Positions 29,500 to 40,195 of a stretch of 64,000 nucleotides of DNA are shown here, piece by piece. Numbering within the stretch: position 1 is the stretch's first letter; each line of letters begins with the position of its first letter. The notes beneath the pieces are model-generated. The model ran no database searches, was not told where the DNA came from, and saw only the letters and a list, made by a program, of their open reading frames with translations. Source of the DNA: Paramoeba atlantica (Eukaryota > Discosea); assembly GCA_977017575.1 (NCBI GenBank), contig CDRNVI010000008.1, positions 62,001 to 126,000 of the forward strand. Reading direction: 5' to 3'. The translations under genes were made by a program, and so were the position numbers.

Positions 29500-32400
29500 A
29501 TGCACGTCAAAGTAGCTAACCACATCACTTATTTAGCGCGACGTAGCTACACTACCGCTGAAAACGCTTCTGCTAGAACATCGCTTATCTTTGTCGAGCC
29601 TCCTGACCGCGAGACACGCCTTCTCAGTGCGATACGTGGCCAGTGGTCGAGTCTATCATGGGACGATGGATTGAAGTTGATAAAACATCTTTCCCTAATC
29701 AATCTTTCTCGTAGCATCTTGCTTCACGCCTGGTCTGAGAAAAGGTCGTGGCTTGAGGTTCTTAGAGCATTTTCTGCCGCGAACGACCATCTAGTGACAG
29801 CGCCCCTACTATCGCACTTGGGTCTCTTAATAGCCCGGAAAGCTCCGCTGTCCTTTCTTATGCACTTGTGCGCAACTGATAAAAATCTTAAAAGTAATAA
29901 CGGTGCTTCTGTTTGTGTTACTACTAGGTGTGGTTTCCAAGTCAATTTTTGTCTAGAGCGAAGACTCCAAAGCTGTCCACACCTCTTGTTAGAAATGGTA
30001 TCAGTCCGGTACTTGAGGCTTAAGGACGCAAGGTGCAAAGAGCTGACGAATACAGCAAGACCAGAACTTGATCTTCTCGATCAATCATGTGCCATGGTGA
30101 ATAACATGGACTTTTTTGAACAACCGAAATCCCTCTCAATCGCTATTCAACTTCTATTAGAACATCGCTTCTTGTGGGTAAAAGGGATACAAATGGCGTC
30201 TGATAATCGGACCCCCGAACGAAGCGCCTTAGCATGTACAAAAGTTCCTTCCTCACTGTGGCTTGCCGCAATGAAAATATTTGGACCCTTTCCTGGATTC
30301 CTTGCTACTTCGTGGAATACTTGTCTGAATTTCCTTTTAAAGAACCATAATTTTATCCGTGCGTTACGCGCTACACGATGCAGCGTTGATGAAACTTCCA
30401 AGGATATCAAGCACGTTGAACATGATTCTGAAAACAGTATGCTATCGAATTCTACAACAGGAATTAGTTTTCTTATGAAACGTATAGCGATTCATGTTGT
30501 CACATCGCACAATCGTTTGCCTACACGCAGCTATTGGGATAAATCACTAGGTTGGGTTCTTCAAAACATTCCTGGATGCGTACCAGAGTCGCCCACCTAT
30601 TTTTCTTTTTCCGATGCCAATTTCCTGCTCAAAACTTGGCCAGACCTTGTAAAAGGCATAACTTTAGAGCTATCTAAAAAATCATTTTGGCTTTCGGCTC
30701 TTGCCCCTCTGAGCGTCTCCCTTTGTCAAAGTGCTCGTTGGGATGTTCTTCTTCGTACTTTAGCCAACCACCACCTTTTGTATGGACGAAGAACGTAAGC
30801 TTGGGTAGCCTTTGGAAATGATATTGAGGCGAAGGACCCTACAAACATAGAAATTACAAAGTCATCTCAAGAACAAGTTCAGCATGACAAATGGCTTCGG
30901 AGCTTGGCTCAGGTTTCCTTGCAAGCTTTAAAATTATCTTTGACACGAGGAAAGCACATCACAGACGCGTTATTGATTCCTCAGTGCGCACTTTTTTTGC
31001 TACGTTCTTGTCGCAAACAGTCAATACATTGGATGCCTCATTTACTTGAAGGAATGTTTCCTTTAATACTTAACAGTCATTGGAAGTTTGTTTTGCGTTT
31101 TATGTCCGGTGCAAACATACCGAAACCTGTTCATCTCTCTGCGTCGCGTGTATTGGCAAAAACATGTCTCCGCCACGGACAATGGTTTGTTGCCGCGCAA
31201 CTTGTGCTACATAAAAATCATTTCACCGCTGCAGAGCAACTTAAGAATTATCCGCAGCAACGAACTTTAGACACAGAAGATCACCCTCTTTGTGTCTTGC
31301 TTAATCAAATTTCATCACCAGAGCGAATAGGGTTCACGGAACAGCACATTTTGCGTTCCACTGGAGGGCAACTTCTGGAACATTGGTTCAAATATCGGTC
31401 GAATCCTCGTCGATGGCACGAATCCTTGGAAATTGTAGGCACGTGGCTGAAAAAGTTATCGGCCCCTCCACCGTTTCTTCCTCGATCTGTAATTCAATGG
31501 ATGATGATTCACCTTCCTCAAACGTTCACATTTATTAAATTACTTGATGTGGCTGCAGACAAGAATCATCGCCTATGGTACAAAGTAAGGAGACTTTTAC
31601 ACCACCCTACTTTATGGAAACCCGCAGTAGAAGTCATTTTGGCGCAAGAAAAGCTGGAAGAAGAAAAGCGAAAAAGTATATACAAAGAGGAGCCGAAAGA
31701 CATGTTCTTTGACGCAGATTTATTAACTGATATTTGTCGTCTTGAATACAATGAGCTAAGTTACTTAGTTTGTGAAAAGCTTATCAGATATCTTCCACCA
31801 CATCCTCTTACTACCACAACGCAGATTGCTGACTTGCTTTTGGCTATAATACAACATGCAGCAAGAGCTCCGAAGTTCCCTTGCTTGGGACAGAAAGCGC
31901 TACACCTCTCGTTGGAATATTTTCCTTCTTGTTTTCCTTTTGTATGTCCCCCCTATGTTAATCAAGCATTGGAAGTAATGGTACAGGCACTGGGGTGGAG
32001 ATCAGTCGAAAAAGCCATTAAAAAAATGGAACATGCTTCTGACTCACCTCGTGTCTCTGAATCTGGGGGGCACAGTATCCCGGTTCCAGCACCAGTGGAG
32101 TGCCACAAATCGGGTGAAACGGTGTACCTGAGGAGGAAGACACTAAACACTTCGTGGGAATTTGCAGTGAAAGTATTTTTAGGTAAGCTCAAGGAATCAA
32201 AGGAAAACATACACAATCAAATCTTCGACCAAATATTTCGCGATTTAATTCAGGCAGAAAATCTTCCCGCGCGATTCTGCTTTTTGGCGTTGATGGTTCA
32301 CTTTAAGATTACCAGGAAGCTTCATGAGGGAATTCTTACAGAAGTTATTCTTTCAACAATGAATGTCTCAAGTCCTGACGAATTACAACAATGTAGTCAT

Positions 32401-33219
32401 ATCCTGGAGAAAATGAGTCGGGCTGTCGTGGATCAACAAACACTGGTTCGCATAAAAACTGTTCTAGAAACCATGGGGTCTCATTCCTGTGCAGAAAATG
32501 TCTTAGAAAGCAAGGAGGAATCCAAGAGTTTTCTTTCTAAACCACCAAGTGCACATTCACTTATTGATTCCACCTCTTCCGAAGTCGGCATGAAGACTGA
32601 CTCTCCCTTTCGGCGTCCTCGACGACCACGATACCTCTCACCTGAGATAATTCGTGATTTGCGGTACGTTGCAAAATCTGACTCTCAAACAGCAGAGGGC
32701 TGGGCCAAACCTGATGAAGAGCACGGTGCAACTGTGGCCCAGTGGCTGCGGGGCTTTCCTGTGGATCGTAAGGCAGTAACCACCGACGACATTTCCCGTC
32801 TCCACCATGAGTTGATTCATCGCACAGAGGTCTCCACAGCGTTATACGCTAAGCACAACGTGGATGCACTTCACTTAGTTCACTGTCTCTGCGACGATGG
32901 ATCAGGCAGGTTTGCGCATAAAAATCGCATGGCTGTCTTTCGTCCTCAGTACGGCAGCTCTGCGGCCTCCAACAAGCCCGCAAGGTCAGTCATACCTTCT
33001 CCCGAGCCTTCAACTACAAGAGCCCTCGAAGTGCTTTGCCGTAATGTGATTGGACGGGACGGCACCGTTCCGGGTCCAAGGCAGCAAGCTGCACTATTGG
33101 GTGCCCAGTTGCGTGGGCAGATTACCTGGATAACGGCACTGCGCTACGCCTGTGGTGGGGACGTCGCGGCCTGGCGACGGGCCTTTAACCGAGCTCAACT
33201 AGGTGTTTGGAATAGCTAA
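29500..33219 (+). CDS. Large unrecognised protein, reading frame interrupted by one in-frame TAA
   Basis: ATG at 29500 opens 432 codons ending TAA at 30796-30798. The same phase then stays open with no other stop to TAG-type termination (TAA at 33217-33219), 1239 codons in all. Composition and style do not change across the TAA, and the first downstream ATG lies about 240 bases into the second part, so two independent genes are unlikely. The N-terminus (ANHITYLARRSYTT) looks like a mitochondrial presequence. The body is helical, rich in Leu/Trp with repeated W...AL...-type segments, loosely like PPR or other alpha-solenoid proteins of kinetoplastid mitochondria. It may be a recent pseudogene, a sequence error or a readthrough gene. 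Confidence 0.65.
30796..30798 (+). other. In-frame TAA within the large open frame
   Basis: Context CGA AGA ACG TAA GCT TGG. TAA ends eL32 and the CRK3-like gene normally, so a reassigned code is not supported. Confidence 0.8.
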
Positions 33220-33772
33220 GACTGGTACCGCCGCGGGGTTAGGGTCTAGATTTCGTTGGGCTATAAATAAAAAAAATAGCTAAACGTCACACGCCTGTTT
33301 TTCGTACTACTATAGATCCCCCCAGTAAGATGCCCCCCAGTAGGAGAGATTTGGTCCTTTTTGTGCTGACCCCCAGTAAGAGAGATCCGCGCTTTTGTTT
33401 TCTACTGTTCCCACCGCCCACACTTTTGTTTTCCAGAAATTTTCTTTCATCACGCAAACCGCAGATGTTTTAGTGCATGTACGTTGGGCTTCGCAAATTG
33501 TTTCCCACTAACAACGCCGCGTATGGCTCGGGCCATCGACATACCACCCCGTCCGGCTTCGCAAATTATTTCCCGCTAACAACGCAGCGTATGGCTCTCC
33601 TCTTTACTGAGTCTTCTTTTTCCCATGTAAAATTGTAGAACTTCGGCCACTCGTGCGCCATAGAAAACACTTGTGGAAGAAAACAACTTTTTTTGTCAAA
33701 AAATTGCTATTTTTAAATACTGATTTTAAATACCGCGCGTATCCCGAATGGTAAAATAATATTGTAAAATAT
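33220..33772. repeat. Spacer with two short direct repeats
   Basis: CCCCCAGTAAGAGAGAT-type units recur three times at about 33318-33389. A roughly 43-bp unit (GGCTTCGCAAATTxTTTCCC...CGCGTATGGCTC) is tandemly present at about 33487 and 33553. No gene seen. Confidence 0.6.
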
Positions 33773-34802
33773 TGCGGCGGTTATAAAACTACCGCTCTAC
33801 CCTCGATTATTGAAAACAAAGTGAACAAAACCAGTGAAAATATAAAGAGGAACACAGTAATATAATAGAAGAAAATTGAGGGAGATACTACTCCCTCGCT
33901 ACCGTAGGTTAATTCGTCGTGCCCGATTTGTGGACCGATTTCGTTTCAGGTGAGTTTTCGGAAAAAATGTTTACAAAGACGTATGAATCGAATTTAGTGA
34001 CAAGATTACTAGTTTTTCAACAATTCCGATGGGTACCCCCTGCCCCCCCCCCACTCCCCACCAGGGTGGTCATAGCAATTTTTGAAATTTTGAAAAAAAA
34101 ATTGAAAAATTATGGGTGAAAGTCAAAAAATATATTTTTCCCAAATCAACTCCTAGACCGTTTTTTGAGAGTTTGGGGCCTGATATACCTGTATACGGTT
34201 TGGTTTCATTCGATATTTCTCCACCCTGTTCCGGTAATACACCTACAAAGGCCAAACTTTACCTGGAAGTGTGTGACACGCAAGGCCTTAGAGGAAGGAG
34301 GAGGCGCAAGGCAAAAAGGCAGAAGGCGGAGTCTTCTGTATTTTTGCCGCGGCGACGACGACTTCCTCGCGTGGGAAGCTGTAACGCGCCCTAGGGAGCA
34401 TGTTCGGATGGCTATGTAATCCAGGATAAAGTGGACGAGGAAGATACTAATGGCACCTTTGAAAAACCACCTCGAAACTAGAACGGTATCTCCCGGTTTG
34501 TAGAGCATTCTGATGTGGCAAAAGGGTCTTTAACGGGTGATACCGTTCTAATTTCGAGGTGGTTTTCCAAAGGTGCCTTTAGTATCTCCTTCGTCCACTT
34601 TAGCCTGGTTTTATTACTATATTCCTCTTTATATTTTCACTGTTTTTGTTCACTTTTTTTCTATAATCGAGGGTAGAGCGGTAGTTATACAACCACCGCA
34701 ATTTTTCTTCTATTATATTACTGTGTTCCTTTTTATATTTTCACTGTTTTTCTTCACTTTGTTTTGCAATAATCGAGGGTAGAGCGGTAGTTATACAACC
34801 AC
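33773..34802. mobile_element. Composite foldback element (about 1.03 kb)
   Basis: Left arm 33773-33880 (ACTACCGCTCTACCCTCGAT and onward) is the inverse of the right end, where the arm is present twice in tandem (about 34609-34697 and 34718-34802). Inside, 34421-34494 and 34535-34608 form a second inverted repeat of about 74 bp (CCAGGATAAAGTGGACGAGG and inverse). No transposase is seen, so mobility must be supplied elsewhere. Confidence 0.8.
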
Positions 34803-34949
34803 TAGCTTGGAGCCAACTATATCAGACGCAAATATCAGATTTAGTGCTCTGAGAGCTAAAGTACGCAAAAATGGCCCCATTTTTACCCAAAAATCGGCTA
34901 TTTTTGGCTATAATCTTTCCGTTTTCTTCAGCTTTCCTGGCCAAATTTT
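34803..34949. other. Non-coding stretch between foldback elements
   Basis: Includes AAAATGGCCCCATTTTTACCC, loosely similar to sequence left of the first small foldback copy at 22.1 kb. Confidence 0.3.
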
Positions 34950-35058
34950 TTTTTTAGGCTCTTCGTTAAACGCGGTGGTAGTTTTCAACGCGAAGTGCGC
35001 AGCATGAGTGACTTCTAAGTGGAAAACGACCACCGCGTTTAACGAAGAGCCTAAAAAA
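34950..35058. mobile_element. Small foldback element (109 bp), copy 2
   Basis: TTTTTTAGGCTCTTCGTTAA to TTAACGAAGAGCCTAAAAAA, with arms of about 40 bp (CGCGGTGGTxGTTTTC) that pair almost perfectly. The loop GCGCAGCAT is shared with copy 1. Confidence 0.85.
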
Positions 35059-35527
35059 GAAAATTTCACGCCATTAATCGTCTTCAGAGGGCGCGTTGCC
35101 TAGGATTCCTAATGAAGTTCAATCGGCACTTTCTCCCATCAGCCTTTTTCCTCAGTAATGCAAGCACTGACTTCCCAAAATAAGACGCGCAAACCTGATA
35201 CAACCCAGGCAATCCATTTTAGCTGCAATTCCAATAAAACAGCGGATAAATTACAGATCTTTTCTCCCAAAAGAATTTAACCTCCTCCCTTATTTTCCTT
35301 AATAAAATGTACCAAAGAGGAAAAATTATGATCTTTATGATAGTTTTTCTTGTTTGGGGAACATTTTCATGTCTTTCATCCCAAAATCGGACCTCAACTC
35401 CCAATACCTTCTTTATCTCACAAAACCAAACACTGCTTTTTTTGAAAAGCAATTGTTTGAAAAAATTCATTTGAAAACATTTGTTTGTAAAAACACATTT
35501 CTTTGACCTCCCTTTTTTCTCTCCTCC
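35059..35527. other. Spacer ending in a pyrimidine-rich leader
   Basis: No gene. The last about 20 bases before the ATG (GACCTCCCTTTTTTCTCTCC) form a pyrimidine-rich leader. Confidence 0.4.
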
Positions 35528-36823
35528 ATGACCTTCTCCCGCACCCTCCTCCGCGCCCTCCCCTCCTCCCTCCCCTCCTCCCTCCCCCTCCGCACCCCCC
35601 ACCCCACCTCCACGCGCCACCTCTACTTCGACATGCAATCCACCACCCCCCTCGACCCCCGGGTCCTTGACGCCATGCTCCCCTACCTCACCGAGGCCTA
35701 CGGCAACCCCCACAGCCGTACCCACAGCTACGGCTGGGAGGCCGAGGAGGCCGTCGAAAAATCCCGCGCCCAGGTCGCGTCTCTCCTCGGGGCCTCCCCG
35801 AAGGAAATCTTCTTCACCTCCGGGGCCACCGAGGCCAACAACATTGCGCTCAAAGGGGTGGCCCAATTCTACAAAGTCAAAAACAAGAACCACCTCGTGA
35901 CGCTGCAGACCGAGCACAAGTGCGTGCTGGACTCCTGCCGCGCCCTGGAGCTCTCCGGGGGGTTCGAGGTGAGTTACCTCCCGGTGCAGCCCAACGGGCT
36001 GGTGGATTTAAAACTCCTTGAGGGCGCGCTACGGGAGAGCACCGCGCTGGTCTCGGTGATGACCGTGAACAATGAGATCGGGGTAATTCAACCCGTGGAG
36101 GCCATTGGGGCGCTGTGCCGGGCGAGAGGGGTGTTCTTTCACACCGATGCGGCCCAGGCGGTGGGGAAGGTCCCCGTGGGGGTGGAGCGGATGCAGTGTG
36201 ATCTGCTGTCGCTGTCCGGGCATAAGGTGTATGGACCGAAAGGGGTGGGGGCGTTGTATTTGAGAAGGCGACCACGGGTACGGGTACGGTCACCGATCTC
36301 GGGAGGGGGACAGGAACGGGGGATACGGTCCGGGACGCTTCCTACGCCGTTGATTGTGGGGCTAGGGGCGGCGTGTGAGGTAGCGGCGCAGGAGATGGGA
36401 AGGGATAAGGACCATATTGAGGGACTGGCGTCGTATCTGTGGGAGGAGCTGCAGAAAAGGGTGCCGAAGGTTACGTTGAATGGGGATGCGGTCTCAAGGT
36501 ATTGGGGAAATGTGAATGTGAGTTTTGCCGGGGTCGAGGGGGAGAGTCTGTTGATGGGCCTGGGGAATGTCGCGATCTCGTCTGGTAGTGCGTGCACGAG
36601 TGCGTCGCTGGAGCCGAGTTATGTGTTGCGGGCACTGGGGATTTCCTCCGAGAATGCGCACACCTCGCTACGGTTTGGGATTGGCCGTTTTACTACGAAG
36701 GCGGAGGTTGATTTCGTGTTGGATAGGTGCACGGAGGAGGTTCGACGGTTGCGGTCGATGTCCCCGTTGTGGGACTTGATTGAGTCAGGGGTAGATTTGT
36801 CTGCCATCCAGTGGCGGAGGTAA
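35528..36823 (+). CDS. NFS1: Cysteine desulfurase Nfs1 (mitochondrial IscS type)
   Basis: 431 residues. A basic, Ser/Leu-rich presequence (about 1-30) precedes the PLP fold: TSGATEANNIALKG (97-110), TEHKCVLD (128-135), NNEIGVIQP (181-189), HTDAAQ (205-210), the PLP lysine K233 in LSGHKVYGPKG, and the catalytic loop SSGSACTSASLEPS with C356. The C-terminus DLSAIQWRR is the extended tail of group I enzymes. It takes sulfur from cysteine for Fe-S cluster assembly on IscU and for tRNA thiolation. Codon endings shift from C to G near 35.94 kb although the protein is conserved throughout. Confidence 0.96.
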   Translation: MTFSRTLLRALPSSLPSSLPLRTPHPTSTRHLYFDMQSTTPLDPRVLDAMLPYLTEAYGNPHSRTHSYGWEAEEAVEKSRAQVASLLGASPKEIFFTSGATEANNIALKGVAQFYKVKNKNHLVTLQTEHKCVLDSCRALELSGGFEVSYLPVQPNGLVDLKLLEGALRESTALVSVMTVNNEIGVIQPVEAIGALCRARGVFFHTDAAQAVGKVPVGVERMQCDLLSLSGHKVYGPKGVGALYLRRRPRVRVRSPISGGGQERGIRSGTLPTPLIVGLGAACEVAAQEMGRDKDHIEGLASYLWEELQKRVPKVTLNGDAVSRYWGNVNVSFAGVEGESLLMGLGNVAISSGSACTSASLEPSYVLRALGISSENAHTSLRFGIGRFTTKAEVDFVLDRCTEEVRRLRSMSPLWDLIESGVDLSAIQWRR

Positions 36824-37215
36824 AAAGGGGGAAAAGAGGACGTACATGTTGCTGGTTAGTTTTCTTTTTGGGCAAGTTTATTTTGGTTAAAACATTTTTT
36901 CTTTCTGGAATTCTCTATGTACATACATAACGCACCATGTGTGATTTCTAGGCCGAACGATAAATTATCGTTCGGCCTAGAAATCTTCCTTCAAGGAAGA
37001 TAGACCCTATTATTATAATAGGGTAAATGTTGGATTGTGTAGCAGTGAGAGCGCGGGATTGATAGTGATGTGTTATACTGATTTGTTATACAGATGTACG
37101 TTCGCGAGTTCTTCATTTGCATATCATGAAGACGTTATTTTTTATCTGCTTTCAACCAGTACGAGCTTCTTTGTTGCTTCCTATACCTGATCTCTCTTTT
37201 ATTCCTCACTTTCTA
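36824..37215. other. Spacer with three consecutive palindromes
   Basis: The palindromes are listed separately. The remainder is AT-rich with a pyrimidine-rich run (about 37164-37205) before the next ATG. Confidence 0.5.
36943..37024. repeat. Three adjacent perfect hairpins
   Basis: 36943-36985: 21-bp arms (GATTTCTAGGCCGAACGATAA) with a one-base centre. 36983-37001: ATCTTCCTT-C-AAGGAAGAT. 37004-37024: ACCCTATTAT-T-ATAATAGGGT. Each has a single-base centre and the first two overlap by three bases. Confidence 0.9.
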
Positions 37216-37536
37216 ATGCGAGCCTTTTCTCTGCTTTCTCTCCTTGTCGTCGCCATGCTTGGCTTTCAGTCGACTCGCGTCCAAGCGTTTGACAAATCCA
37301 TTCGTCGTATCTTTGGGGGTTCCTCCACGGAGGAGACCAAGGAACCGGCTACCACAAAGCCCGAGCCCGAAACAAAGCCCGAGCCCCCGAAAGAGAAACC
37401 CGCGGCACCCACCACGGAGCCCACAGAGGGTGACGGTGAGAAGTCGGCCGAGTCCTCCGCCCTCTCGATGCAATGGGGAACGGCCAGCGCGCTGGCTAGC
37501 GTAGTTTCGCTCTCTTTGGTCATTCTGGCGGCGTAA
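37216..37536 (+). CDS. Small procyclin-like surface protein, copy A
   Basis: 106 residues from MRAFSLLS; an in-frame ATG at 37126 exists, but similarity to copy B begins exactly at this Met. It has a signal peptide (FSLLSLLVVAMLG, likely cut near VQA-F), a short basic region (DKSIRRIFGG), a Pro/Glu/Lys/Thr-rich stem (KPEPETKPEPPKEKP), and a C-terminal hydrophobic tail (ASVVSLSLVILAA) preceded by small residues, as in GPI-anchored proteins. The layout matches EP-type procyclins of trypanosomes, though sequence homology is not claimed. GC-rich codons suggest strong expression. Copy B lies 8.6 kb downstream. Confidence 0.75.
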   Translation: MRAFSLLSLLVVAMLGFQSTRVQAFDKSIRRIFGGSSTEETKEPATTKPEPETKPEPPKEKPAAPTTEPTEGDGEKSAESSALSMQWGTASALASVVSLSLVILAA

Positions 37537-37972
37537 GTTATGCAAACTAGGAAAGGAATAGAAAATCTGGACGTCTGCTTCATACTGATTACTATAAAGA
37601 AGATAATATACTAAAATGATTCGGTCTTATTTGCAAAGCGATTTTAGCCATCTAAAAAAATCGGGTGCGCATAGTTTCCTGTTCTCTAGTGTAGTACATG
37701 AACATTAATTACCTTATTGTGCACGACCACACCTATTCTTTAATATCAATCAAGTTAATCAAATATATTTTTCGTATTTTGGTATAAGAATAAGAAAGAA
37801 ATTCGGTTTTGTTTTTTAACGTAAACTTAGAATAGGAGCTTTGTTATTTACATTTGTATCATAATTAAAAATTCTCTTATTGATCATACCAACATCATTT
37901 TCATCTTTCCCATATAAAGACCTAACGCGCCGAGGGAAAATAAGGAATGGGGAAGAATTCGAAGAAAGAATA
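37537..37972. other. Intergenic spacer
   Basis: AT-rich. It includes a short in-frame upstream extension of the next gene without an ATG. Nothing else recognised. Confidence 0.5.
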
Positions 37973-39013
37973 ATGTCTGTTGTAATAAAATCTGCACATG
38001 CTTTTCACAAGCACTATCACATCTTACTGTTTTTATTACTTTTCTATGCAACGGAATTTCGAATGATAGTCTGCAATAAAGCGAAGGATGTTCCTCAGAG
38101 ACGCACGGGTAAACTACGCGCTGCCATGTTAGCTCCAGATATTCAGTTTCGTCGATTTGTGGAAACCTTGCAGAAACGCCCACGCAATTGGAGAGAGAGA
38201 ACGCCGGTGTGTCAATGGCGTGGTGTGATCTGCGGATCACAAGAAGAGATCGTTCTGCTACAGGGCGATAATAAAGGACTCCAAGGGAATCTCTCCTGGG
38301 CACATTTTCCTCACACAATGCACAGTCTGATTGTTTCAGAGAACATGCTATCGGGGACAGTAGATTTCTCATCAACTCCATTCACAAGGATCCGACGCCC
38401 GACGCAAGGAGAGGAGGAGGAAGAGGACTTAAATGCACCTCTTTTGCGTCTGTCTTTGGGAAATAATCAGTTTCATTCCATTCTCTTTTCTGACCTTCCT
38501 CAACATTTGTTTTTGTTAGATGCGTCTAAAAATAACCTACACGGTAATCTCACGCTGAACGCTTTGCCCTCTGATCTGAACGGCCTTTTGCTATCAGGGA
38601 ATAAGTATTCGGGAAGTTTGAATCTGGAACACTTACCACGTTCACTGTGTGAGTTAGATGTTTCTTTCAATAAACTTGAAGGGCCTATTTTTCTTAATAC
38701 ATTACCCTCTTCTCTTGAGAGACTCGAACTACAGGGCAACCAGCTTGGCGGAACTTTGTATTTTACTCTTCTCCCAAACTCCCTTAGTGTTTTGAAGGTT
38801 CATCATAATCTTTTTGATGGAGAATTATTCCTTTCAAATCTTCCTTCTGGAATGCGAAGTCTCAGTTTCTTAGGATTAAATATTTATCGTGTCAGCACTG
38901 ATGTAATGTTGGAAAGACTTACGGAGAGTACCTACAGAATGCGAAGAGAAGCTATGTGGCCCCTAAGAATTGAATTCGACATGGGTCATATTCCAGAAAT
39001 TTCTCTAATGTAA
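37973..39013 (+). CDS. Secreted leucine-rich-repeat protein (family member 3)
   Basis: 346 residues from the first ATG (MSVVIKSAHAF). The signal-type leader is YHILLFLLLFYATEF (about 15-30). The cap RFVETLQKRP...W......CQWRGVICG is followed by about nine repeats of 21-24 residues, for example LPSSLERLELQGNQLGGTLY, with an acidic insertion (GEEEEEDLN) near residue 150. It shares the same cap as the proteins at 27.4 and 40.2 kb. A surface or vesicular binding role is likely. Confidence 0.85.
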   Translation: MSVVIKSAHAFHKHYHILLFLLLFYATEFRMIVCNKAKDVPQRRTGKLRAAMLAPDIQFRRFVETLQKRPRNWRERTPVCQWRGVICGSQEEIVLLQGDNKGLQGNLSWAHFPHTMHSLIVSENMLSGTVDFSSTPFTRIRRPTQGEEEEEDLNAPLLRLSLGNNQFHSILFSDLPQHLFLLDASKNNLHGNLTLNALPSDLNGLLLSGNKYSGSLNLEHLPRSLCELDVSFNKLEGPIFLNTLPSSLERLELQGNQLGGTLYFTLLPNSLSVLKVHHNLFDGELFLSNLPSGMRSLSFLGLNIYRVSTDVMLERLTESTYRMRREAMWPLRIEFDMGHIPEISLM

Positions 39014-39133
39014 GACGGAATATGATTTTGTACTCATCAAGGCTTGCACGCTTTGTACATAAGAATGACGTGCACAGATAATCATCGTCTGGACACAACG
39101 AGTTTTGATACAAGTTTTGATACTGATTTATAG

Positions 39134-40109
39134 CAGAGGTCCATAAAACTATAAAAACTATTTTATAGTACTATTATAGTACTATAAACTTTGAAACACT
39201 ATACATTGTATATTAAAACTATATTTTTTTACTATTTTTCGTAGTACGTTTTTTCTGAAAGTATTGCTTGAAATGCCGACTCGACGCAATTTATTTTTAT
39301 CACTCCCGTTTTCTTGAAAGATTTCTCACTATTTTTCTCATCATTATGCCCAACAAGCGTCGTGGTCAAATCGTTTTTTCACACTTCGTTGAAGTCGATG
39401 GGGAAGTCGACCTACTTTAATTTTAGATGTGTTCCAGCCCAGACGCCTTGTCTTCTTAGGTCGCCTTTCCTGCCGAAGTATAATGTGAGGGGCTGCGGGT
39501 ACTTCGACCGAGACCGCACCGAATCCCCACCCGCAGCCCCTCATGCGTAGATGTGAAATAGCGGGTAAGTGATTCTTCAAATTGCTTCAAAAGATTATGA
39601 ATTTTGTAGATATTGAATCTTGCAGGCTCTGCGATGTGTTTTTGTGTGTTATCTTGCCATTGAATACGCCACGTCTAGGATCCAACGAGTGATCTAACGG
39701 GAACTCGTTGATGGACAACTGTAATGCGGTTTGCACGGTACAAGGAAAGAGCATTATGGGAAGAACTTGTGAGCTATAGGATTCCGTCTTTTTCCATTTC
39801 TGCACAAAAACTACAACTCTTTTCACTTCTTTCTACGCGTCAACGTATCCACACCACTTGCTCCACCTGACATCACGTGACCCCTCTAAGCCTCTACACC
39901 TCCATCGGCTCTCTCCTGCCCCGCAAAATTCCTCCAGGTCCATGGATCGATCTGTCTACTGCTCGCCTTTCTGGACATGAAACACTGATAAACACCATAT
40001 AGTTTTTATAGTACTATATAGTGTTAATAGTACTATAAACGAGGTTTATAGTACTATAAATTTTCTTAAAACACTATAAACTATCTATAAATAGCTTTAG
40101 GGACCTCTG
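39134..40109. mobile_element. hAT-like non-autonomous element (976 bp)
   Basis: Starts CAGAGGTCCATAAAACT and ends ...GGACCTCTG, flanked on both sides by the identical 8-mer ATTTATAG (39126-39133 and 40110-40117). CAGAGGTCC-type termini with 8-bp duplications are typical of the hAT superfamily. Subterminal DNA is filled with TAGTACTATAA palindromic units on both sides. No transposase is inside; short frames in the middle are unconvincing. A third, short relative is at 50988. Confidence 0.82.
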
Positions 40110-40195
40110 ATTTATAGGTTACCTCTGAGATAGTGTATTTCTCACCACATAAGTGTAATACGTGAACGGTAATTTTCATATGATTTTCATTTTTT

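Noticed and set aside
30796-30798. Stop-codon reassignment (TAA as sense)
   Set aside because: TAA ends eL32, the CRK3-like gene and others at the expected C-termini, so a general reassignment does not fit.
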